DNA of 64,000 nt from Pseudomonadota bacterium (GCA_018242445.1 JAFEBW010000021.1:62001-126000); one strand, 5' to 3'. Positions 1-12,445 are shown, numbered from the stretch's first letter. The notes: a model not told the origin generated them from the letters alone. A program made the numbers and translations.

Positions 1-565
1 CGAACCGGATCGCGCCGGGGATCGAGTATGCCGGGATCTGCTTCTTGATGTACTTGAGCACGAAGTTGATGATCAGCCCTTTCGGGAAGCGCAGCAGGTC
101 GCCCACGCCGGTGGTGACGACTTGCTTGATGTCGGTGTCGGCCAGCACTTCCTGCAGGGTGCTGGCGAAGTTGTCCACCACCACGATGGCCTTGGCGCCC
201 GAATCCTTCATCTGGTGCTTGAGCTCGCGCGCGGTGTACAGCGGGTTGGTGTTCACCACGATCAGGCCGGCGCGCAGGATGCCGAAGATGGCGATGGGGT
301 ATTGCAGCAGGTTGGGCATCATGATGGCGACGCGGTCGCCCTTCTTCAGCCCCAGATCGCGCAGCAGGTAGGCCGCGAACTGGCTGCTCATGCGGTCGAG
401 GTCGCCGTAGCTGAGGGTGGTGCCGAAATTGCGGTAGGCCGGGCGGTCGCGGTACTTCTGGCAGGAGGATTCCAGCACCGCGGCGATGCTCTTGAACTCC
501 TCGGGATTGATCTCAGCCGGGACGCCTTGCGGATAGTGGGCCAACCACGGGCGATTGTCGGTCAT
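1..565 (-). CDS. fadD: Long-chain-fatty-acid-CoA ligase, N-terminal part
   Basis: This is the first 188 codons of an acyl-CoA synthetase; the gene runs off the window edge. It begins MTDNRPWLAHYPQGVP, followed by a stretch ending LSYGDLD and then KKGDRVAIMMPNLLQYP, the conserved N-terminal ANL-family segment typical of FadD. The AMP-binding P-loop and C-terminal domain lie outside the window. FadD activates long-chain fatty acids with ATP and CoA at the inner membrane for beta-oxidation. The ATG at 563-565 has a GGAGA-type ribosome site upstream. The name FadD rests on resemblance of the N-terminus to the Pseudomonas and Xanthomonas enzymes; a paralogue is possible. Confidence 0.85.
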   Translation of the reverse strand, partial: MTDNRPWLAHYPQGVPAEINPEEFKSIAAVLESSCQKYRDRPAYRNFGTTLSYGDLDRMSSQFAAYLLRDLGLKKGDRVAIMMPNLLQYPIAIFGILRAGLIVVNTNPLYTARELKHQMKDSGAKAIVVVDNFASTLQEVLADTDIKQVVTTGVGDLLRFPKGLIINFVLKYIKKQIPAYSIPGAIRF

Positions 566-797
566 GCGGGCTTCTCCCCAGCGCGTGGCGCTTGATCCAG
601 TGTCGGGATTGGATCATAGCGCCCCGGGGACGGCAACACGGAGGAGCTTTCCCTTGCGGGAGAGGGCGGCGCGCAGCGCCGGGAGAGGGGTGATTCCTCC
701 AGAGTCCAGGATTTTCACCCTCTCCCCAACCCATCCCCCGTCGAGGGGGAGGGGGCTTGGTTGTCGCAGCAATTTCGAATTTCTGCGAATGAGCGGT
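566..797. repeat. Intergenic G/C-tract repeats between fadD and acnA
   Basis: This 232-bp spacer has no credible gene. It contains several short inverted GC tracts, the clearest being TCCCCC (734-739) and GGGGGA (745-750) around a 5-nt loop, next to CCCTCTCCCC-type tracts. A similar G/C-tract hairpin lies at 12490-12514 in front of the sigma-factor operon, so these look like members of a dispersed intergenic repeat. Any role, for example as a transcription end for acnA, is unproven; there is no U-tract. Confidence 0.45.
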
Positions 798-3554
<2,757 letters not shown>

Positions 3555-3614
3555 GGGGGAGGGCTCCGGTGCGAAGGGCTTGGGGCGGGCGGAACGCGGG
3601 CCTTGCAGCCGCCT

Positions 3615-3642
3615 ATTATGCCGCATCGCCGCGGGCGACACA
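3615..3642 (-). promoter_or_regulatory. Candidate acnA promoter
   Basis: On the minus strand TGTGTC (3642-3637) and CATAAT (3620-3615) are 16 bp apart, about 60 bp upstream of the acnA start, in the gap after the receptor stop codon. The -10 is good (5/6) and the -35 is weak, so this is a tentative sigma-70 promoter. Confidence 0.35.
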
Positions 3643-3645
3643 GGT

Positions 3646-6570
3646 TCAGAACGATTGCCGGTAGCCCAGGTACCAGAAGCGCCCGGGTACGTCGTACTCG
3701 GGCAGGAACGAACTGGATCCAGTGGTGGACCACGCATGCGGCGGATCGCGGTCGAAGGCGTTGCGCACGCCCAGCGTCAGGCGGCCCTTCCATGGCGCGT
3801 CCCAATGCCCTTCCAGATCGAAGTAGGTGGTCGCGCCGATCCGGTTGGTCGGGTAGTCGATGCCGAACTGCATGAAGTCCGGATCCGAACACAGGTGGCG
3901 CAGCGATGGATCGCCGACGACATCGGCGATGTGGGTTACATAGGAGCAGTCCTCCTTGAGCGGCGAATAGTACCGCCCGGTGATCGAGGCGCCCCAGGTT
4001 TCGCGCTGCCATGCCAGGGTCGCCACCGAACGCAGCCGCCACACCGCCCCGTTCGGGGAAAACACGGTGCCGGCGACGTTGCCGTTGGCGATCGATCCGT
4101 CCGGGAGGATGGCCCCGGTCTTGGGCTTGTCGATCTCGCCCCAGTAGCTGACGTAAGCCGCTTCCCAATGCAGGGCCAGTTGCCCGATGCGGGTCTGGCG
4201 TTTCCAGTCGAGTGCGAAATCCCAGCCTTCGGTCTGGATGCCGCCGCTCAGGTTCTGCTCGATCGCGAGGATGTGCTTGAGCGATCCATCCGGATTGCGG
4301 TCGATGCGCGTACAGGCGACCGGATCGCCCTTGTCGTAGCAAGCATCCAGCGTGGATTGCACGCCGGGGTTGCCGATGGCATCGCGGATCTTGAAGCGGT
4401 ACCAGTCCAGGCTGGCATCCAGCCCGGGCCACCACGACGGGCTGTAGACCAGCCCCAGGCCCAGCGATCGCGATCGTTCGGGTTGGAGTGCCGGATTGCT
4501 GCCTGCGGTCGAGTCCACCTCCAGGGCCTGTTGCACATTCACCGGCACGCCCTGCGCGGCACAGCGCGCGGCGACCGCAGGCGGTGGGGCGTAGTCGTCC
4601 GTCGTGACGCACGGATCGGGGATGTTGCCGAAATTCTGATTGAAGGCGCCGCCATAAGCTTCCTGAATGCTGGGGGCGCGGAACCCCTCCGACCAACTGC
4701 CACGTATCAGCAGATCCCTGAAGGGCTTCCAGCGCAGGCCGATGCGCGAATTGTCGGTGCTGCCGAAGTTGGAGTAATTCGACCAGCGGGTGGCCAGATC
4801 GAGGTCGAGCCGGCGCGCGAGCGGCTTGTCGGCCAGCAGCGGCACGTTGAATTCGACATAGGCCTCGGTGACGGCGTAACCGCCGGAAGTCGGCAGGATC
4901 GACACGCCCGTGCCGTTGGCCTGCCCGGCGGCCAACAACGGATCGGTGAGATCCTGTCCGCGTTCGAGGCGCCGTTCCGCGCCGGCTGCGAATCCCAACG
5001 GGCCGGCCGGGAGCCGTACCGGCGTGCCGTCGATGTGCGCCGACAATACGTCCGAGCGCACGACGGTGCGGTTGTCCAGAAAAATGTCCACGTAGTCGAG
5101 CATTGCCGGCGTCAGGCGCCCCGGGCCGGTGAACAGGTCGATCGGGACACAGCCGGCGATCACGTTGCCGGGAGTTCCGCAGCGCGGTGCGCCGCTGGCG
5201 TCGAGGAACGACGGGCCGACCGCGAGCGCGAGGCGGTCGTTGTCGGCGTAAGGGCCGGAGCGCCCGTTCTGTGCCGACCGTGTATGGGTGGCGTCCACGC
5301 CCCAGTTCCAGTCGTGGCCGCCCCACTGGAAGCTGCCATCCACGCCCAGATGGATACGCAAGGTATCCACGGTTTCCGCGAACCGGCGCGGGCCGGCTTC
5401 GACGAAACGTGTGCGCACCGTACGCACTGGAACGCCGAAGGGGTTGTACAGGTTGTCCGCCGACACTTCGAATTCTTGCGGGCCGCTGTACTGTCGCGAC
5501 GAAAAACTTACCGACGGCGGCCCGATCTGCTGCGAGGAATCGCGGTGATCGAACAAGGCGTCGGCGGAAAACGCCAGCGTATCGCTCAGGTCGCGGCGAA
5601 ACTGCGCGAAACCGGCGCGACGTTCCTGTGGCGTCAACAGGTATTGGTACGGTGCGAAGTTGAAATCGTAATCCGTCGCGGCGGAAAAATCGCGGAAATC
5701 GTCCGGCGAGGTCCCCGGGCGTCCCGGAATCAGCACGACCCGGCCCCAGCCGGGCACGCTGAACACGCCGTAGGCCGAGGATGCAGAACCGGTTGCTGCC
5801 AGCGGCAACCCCGGGGCAGGCACCGAGGAAATGGCCCGTGCGCTGGCGAGGATGGGGTCGTCCTTGCCGAATTCCAGCCCGATGGCCGCTTGCCAGCGGT
5901 CGCCGTCGTGCCCGTAACTGAAATCCAGGTTGCGGCTGGCGCCGTCGCCATGTTCGCTCACGCCGGCGTACAGGCCCAGTTGCGCGCCATCGAAATGCTT
6001 GCGGGTGATGATGTTGATGACGCCACCGATGGCGTCGGATCCGTAGATCGCCGATGCGCCGTCCTTGAGCACCTCGATGCGATCGACGAGGGACACCGGG
6101 ATTGCCGACAGATCGACGGCTCCATCCACGGCCATGGCCCAACGTTGCCCGTTGACGAGCACCAGGGTGCGTTGCTCGCCGAGGCTGCGCAGGCTCACCC
6201 GTTGCTGGCCGGCGTTGTCCGAGGCGTTGTTGTTGATCTTGCGCCCCAGCGACTCGCCACCGGTGACCACCAGCGACTGCACGATATCGCCGAGGTTGGT
6301 CAACCCGGTGCGCAGCAGTTGCTCGCGGTCGAACCGTACCAGCGGCTCGTCGGTTTGCTTGTCCACCCCGCGGATGTGCGTGCCGGTGACCACCACGGCG
6401 TCGAGGGTCTTGGCCTTGCGGGCGGCATCGACGAGCTGCGGGGGTTCGCCTGTCGACGGCAAGGCATGATCCTGCAGGTCGTCACCGGCCATGGCGTCCG
6501 GCGACAGGACGCCTCCGATGCACACGATGGCGATCTGGAGATAGCGTTGACGCTTCGTGTTGGCGTTCAT
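3646..6570 (-). CDS. TonB-dependent outer-membrane receptor
   Basis: The 974-residue protein starts with a signal peptide (MNANTKRQRYLQIAIVCIGG, cut near DAMAG). A TonB-box-like VVVTGTHI and a complete plug domain follow, including RIEVLKDGASAIYGSDAIGG and GVINIITRK. The rest is a long beta-barrel ending in aromatic FWYLGYRQSF, as outer-membrane proteins usually do. Such receptors import large scarce ligands (siderophores, cobalamin, glycans) using TonB-ExbBD energy; the substrate cannot be read from the sequence. The start codon overlaps the kinase stop by 4 nt, so it is translationally coupled and probably controlled by the sigma-kinase genes upstream. Confidence 0.93.
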   Translation of the reverse strand: MNANTKRQRYLQIAIVCIGGVLSPDAMAGDDLQDHALPSTGEPPQLVDAARKAKTLDAVVVTGTHIRGVDKQTDEPLVRFDREQLLRTGLTNLGDIVQSLVVTGGESLGRKINNNASDNAGQQRVSLRSLGEQRTLVLVNGQRWAMAVDGAVDLSAIPVSLVDRIEVLKDGASAIYGSDAIGGVINIITRKHFDGAQLGLYAGVSEHGDGASRNLDFSYGHDGDRWQAAIGLEFGKDDPILASARAISSVPAPGLPLAATGSASSAYGVFSVPGWGRVVLIPGRPGTSPDDFRDFSAATDYDFNFAPYQYLLTPQERRAGFAQFRRDLSDTLAFSADALFDHRDSSQQIGPPSVSFSSRQYSGPQEFEVSADNLYNPFGVPVRTVRTRFVEAGPRRFAETVDTLRIHLGVDGSFQWGGHDWNWGVDATHTRSAQNGRSGPYADNDRLALAVGPSFLDASGAPRCGTPGNVIAGCVPIDLFTGPGRLTPAMLDYVDIFLDNRTVVRSDVLSAHIDGTPVRLPAGPLGFAAGAERRLERGQDLTDPLLAAGQANGTGVSILPTSGGYAVTEAYVEFNVPLLADKPLARRLDLDLATRWSNYSNFGSTDNSRIGLRWKPFRDLLIRGSWSEGFRAPSIQEAYGGAFNQNFGNIPDPCVTTDDYAPPPAVAARCAAQGVPVNVQQALEVDSTAGSNPALQPERSRSLGLGLVYSPSWWPGLDASLDWYRFKIRDAIGNPGVQSTLDACYDKGDPVACTRIDRNPDGSLKHILAIEQNLSGGIQTEGWDFALDWKRQTRIGQLALHWEAAYVSYWGEIDKPKTGAILPDGSIANGNVAGTVFSPNGAVWRLRSVATLAWQRETWGASITGRYYSPLKEDCSYVTHIADVVGDPSLRHLCSDPDFMQFGIDYPTNRIGATTYFDLEGHWDAPWKGRLTLGVRNAFDRDPPHAWSTTGSSSFLPEYDVPGRFWYLGYRQSF

Positions 6571-9500
6571 GGCCCGGCCTCCTTCTGCGCATGTGCGTCT
6601 GGTTTCACAGGGATGGAATGGATGGGCTCGAGGGTGATGGCCAGCAGGGCATACGTGGCGCTTTCATGTCCTGATGCATCCAGGGTGAGGGCCACCACCG
6701 GCCGCTCCGGATGCGGATTGGGCAGTCGCAACAATCCGGCCACGGCTCCCGTGTAGCGCGCTGCGAGGACACGAGCGTCCGTGCCCCAGGCGACGAACTG
6801 CAATCGCGAATCCTCAGCGGTGGATCGCCAATAGCCGGTCGGGCGCTGCCCGAAGGAGATGGCAAGCGTCGCGTTGCTGCCATCGGCATAGACCAGGCGC
6901 AGGCTGCCCACATGGTCGACCGGTTCGCCGTAGTTGCCGGTGGCGACCAGCAGGTCGATGCAAGCGACGTCACGGCCGGTCTGCGCTTGCGGCGCATCCC
7001 CGCGCAGTTCGAAACGCGCTGACAGCGGGTGGGTCAGTCCGATGCCGCCGCGCAGGTCGAAATCGATGCCGAGGAACCGCTGCCGACCCTGCGGCAACCA
7101 AGTGTAATCCGCGCCGCCGGACTGGACCTCGGAGTCCAGCGGCTGGCGCAAACCGAAGCCGTACCACGGTGTGAGATCGAGTTGATCGGGCGACAGCCCG
7201 GGGTCTCGCGGCGCGATGCCGCCCCCGGGGGCGTTGCGCACGCTCTGTGGATCGGGCGCATGCGGGGCGATGGGTGATCCGGGGTCGCGTGCCCGCAGAG
7301 CCGCGCGTTCCGCCGCATCGGGATCGCGTTCCCTCGTGGTGCCGGAGTCGCCTGCCAGTGGCAGGTCGCGTAGCTGGAGTTCGCGCGCGATCTCCACCGT
7401 GGCCCGATTGTCAGGAGTGAGATCCCAGACCATCAGCCGCCCGAGCAAGCTGCGTGCGAACAAGCGGTTGCCGTCTGGTGAAAAGGCGATGGAGGCGACG
7501 TTGTCCGGCCGCGGCAAGGCGACCCGCAAACTGGCGAGGCGGGCATTTTCGCGCAGGTCGAGCAGCACCACGCCGTCGCGCATGGTGCGTGCGTACCAGC
7601 GCCCATCGCGACTGACCGATGCCGCATACGCGTAGTCGTCGTCGAGGGTTTCCGGCAGGGTGCGGCTGGAGCCGTCGGCGGCGACGACGACCTGTGCGTC
7701 GAGGTTGCTGAGGATGGCGGTGCCGGCGTTGCGCGGCAGTGGACGGATGTTCTGCACGTCGGTCACCGATAACGGTGTCGCCTGGTATCCGCCTCCGGTC
7801 GACGGGAATCGGCGCAACTCGAAATGCGCCTGCCCCCCATCGCGATGACGAAAGACCATCACGACCGCCTGAGTGTCGTCGAAGGTGGCGGTTTGCACGG
7901 TACCCTTGCGTTGTTCCTCGCCATAGCGGCGCGGGCGATAGGCTGCCAGCGGGCCGGCGATCGGTTGCAATGTCGCGCCGTCGCGCAGGCTGAGGTTGCT
8001 GTGGTTCCAGGCGAGCAGGCGACTGCCGTCGCCGCTGAAGGACAACCCATGCAACATGCCTGGCAGCGATTCGGGGCCGGCGACGCGCGCACCGTCGGCC
8101 AGGCGATGGATGACCGCCACTTCACTGGTCAAGTGATCGCCCTGCGCCAATGTTCGTGGCCACGTGAGAACCACGCGTTGGCCGTCCGGAGACACGTCGA
8201 CGTGGGTGGGTGTGCCAGGCAGTTCGATCGGTGTAAAGCGCTGGCGACCGTTGGCGGCATCGAAGGCGTAAAGCACCGGCCCGGCAGTTGCCACCAGGGT
8301 GGTGCCGTCGGCCGTGAGTTCGGCGAAATCGGCGGACTGAGGCAGCGCCACAGCGGGGGCGATGGGGCGTTCCGTCATCGCATCGACGATGCGCAATACG
8401 CGGCCCTCCGCTTCGACCAGACGGCTGCCGTTGAAATGCTGGCTGTCCGGCCGCATCGGCGCGGCGCGACCCGCCTTCAAGGCCGGCACCTGCAGGCGTT
8501 CCAGACGAATGCGGTGCCGGTTGACGCTGGCGAGCAAGCCCTGCGCTGGATTCCAGGCGAACGCCGAGGCAAAAACCGGACTCAATGCAGCTTCGGCCGC
8601 CGTGAGCTGAACGGCATCGCTGCGGTCGAGCGCGTAGGTGGTGGGCGCCACTTGCCACAGCGCGTTGCTGTCGGTGTTGCCGGCGACCAGTACCGTGTTG
8701 CGCAACGGATCGGGTTCCACCCGCAGCGCGACGCCGGCGGCGCTCTGCGATCCGCCGCCGCCGAAAGGCGGCGTCAGCAATTGAGCGGCAGGCCAGGACC
8801 ACAGATAGACGCCTCCGCCGTCGGCGGCAATACCCAGCCATCCGCCGTCGGCGCTGAACACGATACGGCGGATCGGCAGGATCGGGTGCGGCGAGGGGCG
8901 GATCACCTGCAGCGTGCGGCAATCGACCACAGCCAGCGCGCCCGCGCGATCGCCGACCGCGAGCCAGCGGCCGTCCGCGCTGTACGCCCATGCCGAGATC
9001 TCGCCGAAATCGCCCAGGTTCACGCGCCCCCGCGGCCGCATGGTGCGTGGATCGGTCAACAGAACCGCGTGCGCCTGCGTGTCCTGCGCGAGGGTGACGC
9101 CATCGGGCGATAGCCATCGCGACGGTACGCCCGCCAGCACTGGTGGCGGTGCGAGGATGCCGAGCGCACGCCACGGGGTGGTGGCCCAGAGCTGGGCGCT
9201 GCCACTGGCGTTGATCAGCAGGGCAAAACGGCCACCCGGGCTGTAACTGGCGTCGTCGAGCTGCGCAAAGACCTGATGCGGATCGGCCCACTCGCCGTGT
9301 TCGGCATCCACGCGGCGCATGTTGAAGGAAGCCGGCACCGGCGCATTGGCGTAACTGGTGGCGAGCAGGGTGCGGTCGTCGGGATCGAACTGCATGGTTT
9401 CCTGCGACCAGAGCAAGTCTTTTACGCCGCCGCTACCGTGCTGCAGATGGTACGTCGGCTGACCGCTGGCGACGTCGTAGCCGAGGATCCCGGATTGCTC

Positions 9501-10940
9501 GGTACTCAACGCCAGACGCCGGCCGTCGGAACTGAAGGCGATGGCGGATGCCAACGGCGGCGCCGGCCAGGCGTCGATCAGCCGTGGGTTGTTGTTTTCG
9601 AGAATTCCCAACCGCTTGCGTGCGCCGGCAAGGCGGTCGTCTGCGCCTTGCGCCTGCATTTCCCGTATGTTGGCCAGCAGCAGCGGTGCAGCCTGCCAGC
9701 CATTGCCCGATTCCATGTAGCGCAGGATCGCGTCGTTGCGGGAGTTCCACAGGTTGCGGCTGGCGGTGGCGGCGTTCGTGCGTGCGCTGCGCCATTCGAT
9801 GCTGGTGGCGATCAAGCCTGCGACCAGCGCCAGCACGGCCAGCATGGCGGCCGTGGCGAGCTTGGGCTCGCGCCGCACCCAGCGGCCGACGCGCTGCATG
9901 GCGTTGAGCGGGCGCACGCGCACCGGGCGGCCGTCGAGATAGCGGCCGAGGTCGTCGGCCAGTTCGTGCGCGCTGGCGTAACGGTGCTCGGTCTCGCGCT
10001 CCATGCAGTGGCCGATGATCGCCACCAGGTCGGAGGGCAGGTGGGGCACGAGTTCGCGCGGGTCGGGCGTGCGCCCCTCGGCAACGAGTTTGAGGGTGGC
10101 TTCCGGGGTGCCGGCGAGGAAGGGCGGGCGGCCGGTGAGCAGTTCGAACAAGATCGCGCCCAGACCCCAGATGTCGGTGGCCGGGGTGATCTTCTGCGAG
10201 CGCGCGATGGCCTGCTCGGGTGCCATGTAGCTGGGCGTGCCCGACACCTCGTTGACCTCGGCCGCTTGCCCCTGTTCGAGCCGGCGCGCGAGGCCGAAGT
10301 CGGCCACATAGGGCGTGCCGGCCTCGTCGAGCAACACGTTGGCCGGTTTCAGATCCAGGTGCAGCACACCCAGCCGGTGCGCGTAGTCCACCGCCTCGGC
10401 GATGGTGCGCAGCAGTTGCGCGGCGCGCAGCGGCGGCAGGCGGCCCTCGCTGCGCAGCAAGCCGGAGAGCGAGTTGCCTTGTACCAGCCGCATCGCGAAG
10501 AAGTGCATCTCCTCGGCGCTGCCGACCTCGTAGATCGCCACGATGTTCGGGTGCTGCATGCGCGCGGCGTTCTGCGCCTCGCTGCGGAAGCGTTCGATGA
10601 ATTCGCGCGAGGCCCACGGCCCGGCGGCCAGCAGCTTCACCGCGACCTCGCGGTCGAGGCTGTGCTGGTAGGCGCGATAGACCACGCCCATGCCGCCGCG
10701 GCCGATCAGCTCGCGCAGCTCGTAATCGCCGAAGCGGCGCTGCGTGGGGTCGGACAGGTCGAGTTCGAGCGAATCCTCGGGCAGGATCGCCAGATGACCG
10801 CCGGCGATCGCGCTGGAATCCACGGTCAGGCTGCCGAACACGAGGTCGGCCAGTGCCTCGGTCGGGGCACGCACGCCGGCCAGCACCGCCGAAGCGCTGG
10901 GGTCGAGGATATGGGTGCGGTCGCTTTCCTGCGGGGTCAT
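6567..10940 (-). CDS. Membrane Ser/Thr protein kinase with WD40-like C-terminal region
   Basis: A 1457-residue Hanks-type kinase. Residues 73-335 form the kinase domain, with glycine loop GRGGMGVVY, catalytic lysine K102 in REVAVKLL, catalytic loop HLDLKPANVLL (D196), DFG at 214-216 and GTPSYMAPEQ. The usual HRD arginine is leucine (L195), which suggests a non-RD kinase not controlled by activation-loop phosphorylation. One transmembrane helix spans about 361-380. The rest carries many WD40/beta-propeller-type repeats such as SPDGNRLFARS and SADGRWLAVGD, plus a C-terminal beta-rich domain. It overlaps both the upstream sigma gene and the downstream receptor by 4 nt. It may signal through or act on the sigma factors; the phosphorylation target is unknown. 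Confidence 0.92.
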   Translation of the reverse strand: MTPQESDRTHILDPSASAVLAGVRAPTEALADLVFGSLTVDSSAIAGGHLAILPEDSLELDLSDPTQRRFGDYELRELIGRGGMGVVYRAYQHSLDREVAVKLLAAGPWASREFIERFRSEAQNAARMQHPNIVAIYEVGSAEEMHFFAMRLVQGNSLSGLLRSEGRLPPLRAAQLLRTIAEAVDYAHRLGVLHLDLKPANVLLDEAGTPYVADFGLARRLEQGQAAEVNEVSGTPSYMAPEQAIARSQKITPATDIWGLGAILFELLTGRPPFLAGTPEATLKLVAEGRTPDPRELVPHLPSDLVAIIGHCMERETEHRYASAHELADDLGRYLDGRPVRVRPLNAMQRVGRWVRREPKLATAAMLAVLALVAGLIATSIEWRSARTNAATASRNLWNSRNDAILRYMESGNGWQAAPLLLANIREMQAQGADDRLAGARKRLGILENNNPRLIDAWPAPPLASAIAFSSDGRRLALSTEQSGILGYDVASGQPTYHLQHGSGGVKDLLWSQETMQFDPDDRTLLATSYANAPVPASFNMRRVDAEHGEWADPHQVFAQLDDASYSPGGRFALLINASGSAQLWATTPWRALGILAPPPVLAGVPSRWLSPDGVTLAQDTQAHAVLLTDPRTMRPRGRVNLGDFGEISAWAYSADGRWLAVGDRAGALAVVDCRTLQVIRPSPHPILPIRRIVFSADGGWLGIAADGGGVYLWSWPAAQLLTPPFGGGGSQSAAGVALRVEPDPLRNTVLVAGNTDSNALWQVAPTTYALDRSDAVQLTAAEAALSPVFASAFAWNPAQGLLASVNRHRIRLERLQVPALKAGRAAPMRPDSQHFNGSRLVEAEGRVLRIVDAMTERPIAPAVALPQSADFAELTADGTTLVATAGPVLYAFDAANGRQRFTPIELPGTPTHVDVSPDGQRVVLTWPRTLAQGDHLTSEVAVIHRLADGARVAGPESLPGMLHGLSFSGDGSRLLAWNHSNLSLRDGATLQPIAGPLAAYRPRRYGEEQRKGTVQTATFDDTQAVVMVFRHRDGGQAHFELRRFPSTGGGYQATPLSVTDVQNIRPLPRNAGTAILSNLDAQVVVAADGSSRTLPETLDDDYAYAASVSRDGRWYARTMRDGVVLLDLRENARLASLRVALPRPDNVASIAFSPDGNRLFARSLLGRLMVWDLTPDNRATVEIARELQLRDLPLAGDSGTTRERDPDAAERAALRARDPGSPIAPHAPDPQSVRNAPGGGIAPRDPGLSPDQLDLTPWYGFGLRQPLDSEVQSGGADYTWLPQGRQRFLGIDFDLRGGIGLTHPLSARFELRGDAPQAQTGRDVACIDLLVATGNYGEPVDHVGSLRLVYADGSNATLAISFGQRPTGYWRSTAEDSRLQFVAWGTDARVLAARYTGAVAGLLRLPNPHPERPVVALTLDASGHESATYALLAITLEPIHSIPVKPDAHAQKEAGP

Positions 10941-11650
10941 GATCGCCCCCGCAGGATCGTGTGCAGCGCGGCCATTTCCGCGTCCAGTGCACTGGAGCTG
11001 GCGACGGTGTCTGCCAGTTCGTGCGCCGTGAGCTCACGCAGGCGCTGGCGCAGCCGCTTGAGCGCGACCAGCAGCGCCAGCGGGGCGACTTTGATGCGCT
11101 GGCCGATGCCATCGAGCATGCCCGGCGGCGGATCGCGGGCGATGAACTCGCGCAATGCCTCGAACATCGGCAAATGGCCGGTTTGCGCCGCTTCCGCCTG
11201 CAGCCGTTGCAGGGCGCGGGCGATCACCTCCAATGCGAAGGCGCGCTGGTAGGCCTGTTCGGGCGACAGCCCGGCGCCGACATCGTGCTGGTAACGCACT
11301 TCCAGATCGGCCGGCGGCGCCCAGGCGCCGGAGTCCCCCGCAGCTTCGACCTCGGCACGCCAGTCCGCGCCGAGGAAGCGATGCAGGCGTTCGAGCAGGA
11401 AATCACGCAGGTGCTGGCCGGTGGCGGGGCGCACGCAGCCGGTCTGCTTCGCGGTTTCGTGCAGGAACAGGCGGGTGATGTCCTGCGCGATCGCCGGCGC
11501 ATGCCCGCAACGTCGCACATAGGCATACACCGGATAGCCAAAACGGCGCGCCAGCTCGCCCAGTGCATCCGCGCCGCCCGCAGCCCTGCCAGCGGTACCT
11601 TGCAGCACCACCGACCACCGCGTCGCGGCGAAGCTGTCTTTCGAATCCAT
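10937..11650 (-). CDS. ECF-type sigma factor, divergent
   Basis: A 237-residue protein beginning MDSKDSFAATRWSVVLQG, the TRWS N-terminus of a sigma-70 ECF group often encoded beside Ser/Thr kinases. The sigma-2 region (YPVYAYVRRCGHAPAIAQDI) and a basic LKRLRQRLRELTAHEL helix near the C-terminus are recognisable. The sigma-4 helix-turn-helix is degenerate compared with the neighbouring paralogue at 11735-12445. Its stop overlaps the kinase start by 4 nt. It may direct RNA polymerase to operon targets, or it may have lost DNA recognition and act as a partner of its paralogue. No anti-sigma gene is adjacent; the kinase is the likely regulator. Confidence 0.75.
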   Translation of the reverse strand: MDSKDSFAATRWSVVLQGTAGRAAGGADALGELARRFGYPVYAYVRRCGHAPAIAQDITRLFLHETAKQTGCVRPATGQHLRDFLLERLHRFLGADWRAEVEAAGDSGAWAPPADLEVRYQHDVGAGLSPEQAYQRAFALEVIARALQRLQAEAAQTGHLPMFEALREFIARDPPPGMLDGIGQRIKVAPLALLVALKRLRQRLRELTAHELADTVASSSALDAEMAALHTILRGRS

Positions 11651-11734
11651 GTCCCCGTCCCCGCTCCGGTCATCAGGCTGCCACGACCTGATACAGGAAT
11701 CGGCGGCTGCGATGACAGCGCCGACGCGGTCAAC

Positions 11735-12445
11735 TTACTCCATTACGCCGGCCAGCGTTGATCGCAAGTCGCGTAATTCCCCTTCCAGCGCTTCGCGGCC
11801 ATCGGTGGTTTGCGCCAGCTCCGCGCGCACCAGTTCGCGCAAGCGGCGGCGCATGCGGTGCACGGTGACGGCCAGGGTGTTGCGGCGCAAACCCAGCTCG
11901 CGCGACAGGCGTTCGTAATCGGCTGCGTCGGGCTGCTCGATGAGAAACTCGCGCAGGCGCGCGAACAAAGCGAGCTTGCCCGCGGCTTCTGCCTCGGCCC
12001 GCAGGGACTGCATCGCAGCGTCGATCACCGTCAGCGCCCAACTGCGTTCGAAAGCGTGTTCGGGGGATGCCTCGGCGGCGGTGGCGATGCCGCGGGCGAC
12101 CAGCGGATCGTCGAGCGAGGCAAACTGCATCGCGCCACCGCGTTTGAGCGCCCGCGCGGCCGCATCGGCATTGAGCAGGAAATGCTTGAGCGCGGTCAGC
12201 AGGTAACTGCGGAAGCGCCCGCGCGCGGGGTCGGCGCCGGCGTGCAGCGCGGAAGCGATGAACTCGGCGAAGAACGACTGCGCCAGATCCTCCGCGCCTT
12301 CGCCGCTGCCGCCGTGACTGCGGATGTAGGCCAGCACCGGCGGCCGATACGTGCGGCACAGCGATTCCAGCGCGGCATGCGCCTGCGCGTCGTCGCCGCG
12401 TGCGCGCAACACGATGCTCCACTGGGTGGACTGGAAGCGGGGCAT
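11735..12445 (-). CDS. ECF-type RNA polymerase sigma factor
   Basis: A 236-residue sigma factor beginning MPRFQSTQWSIVLRARG. Region 2 (YRPPVLAYIRSHGG, then EDLAQSFFAEFI) and region 4 (YERLSRELGLRRNTLAVTVH, then RMRRRLREL) are well conserved, so promoter binding is likely. The protein family is commonly found next to WD40-bearing Ser/Thr kinases, as here. It is the first gene of the four-gene cluster, 84 bp upstream of a paralogue that looks like a diverged duplicate. Target promoters are not identifiable from this window. Confidence 0.88.
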   Translation of the reverse strand: MPRFQSTQWSIVLRARGDDAQAHAALESLCRTYRPPVLAYIRSHGGSGEGAEDLAQSFFAEFIASALHAGADPARGRFRSYLLTALKHFLLNADAAARALKRGGAMQFASLDDPLVARGIATAAEASPEHAFERSWALTVIDAAMQSLRAEAEAAGKLALFARLREFLIEQPDAADYERLSRELGLRRNTLAVTVHRMRRRLRELVRAELAQTTDGREALEGELRDLRSTLAGVME

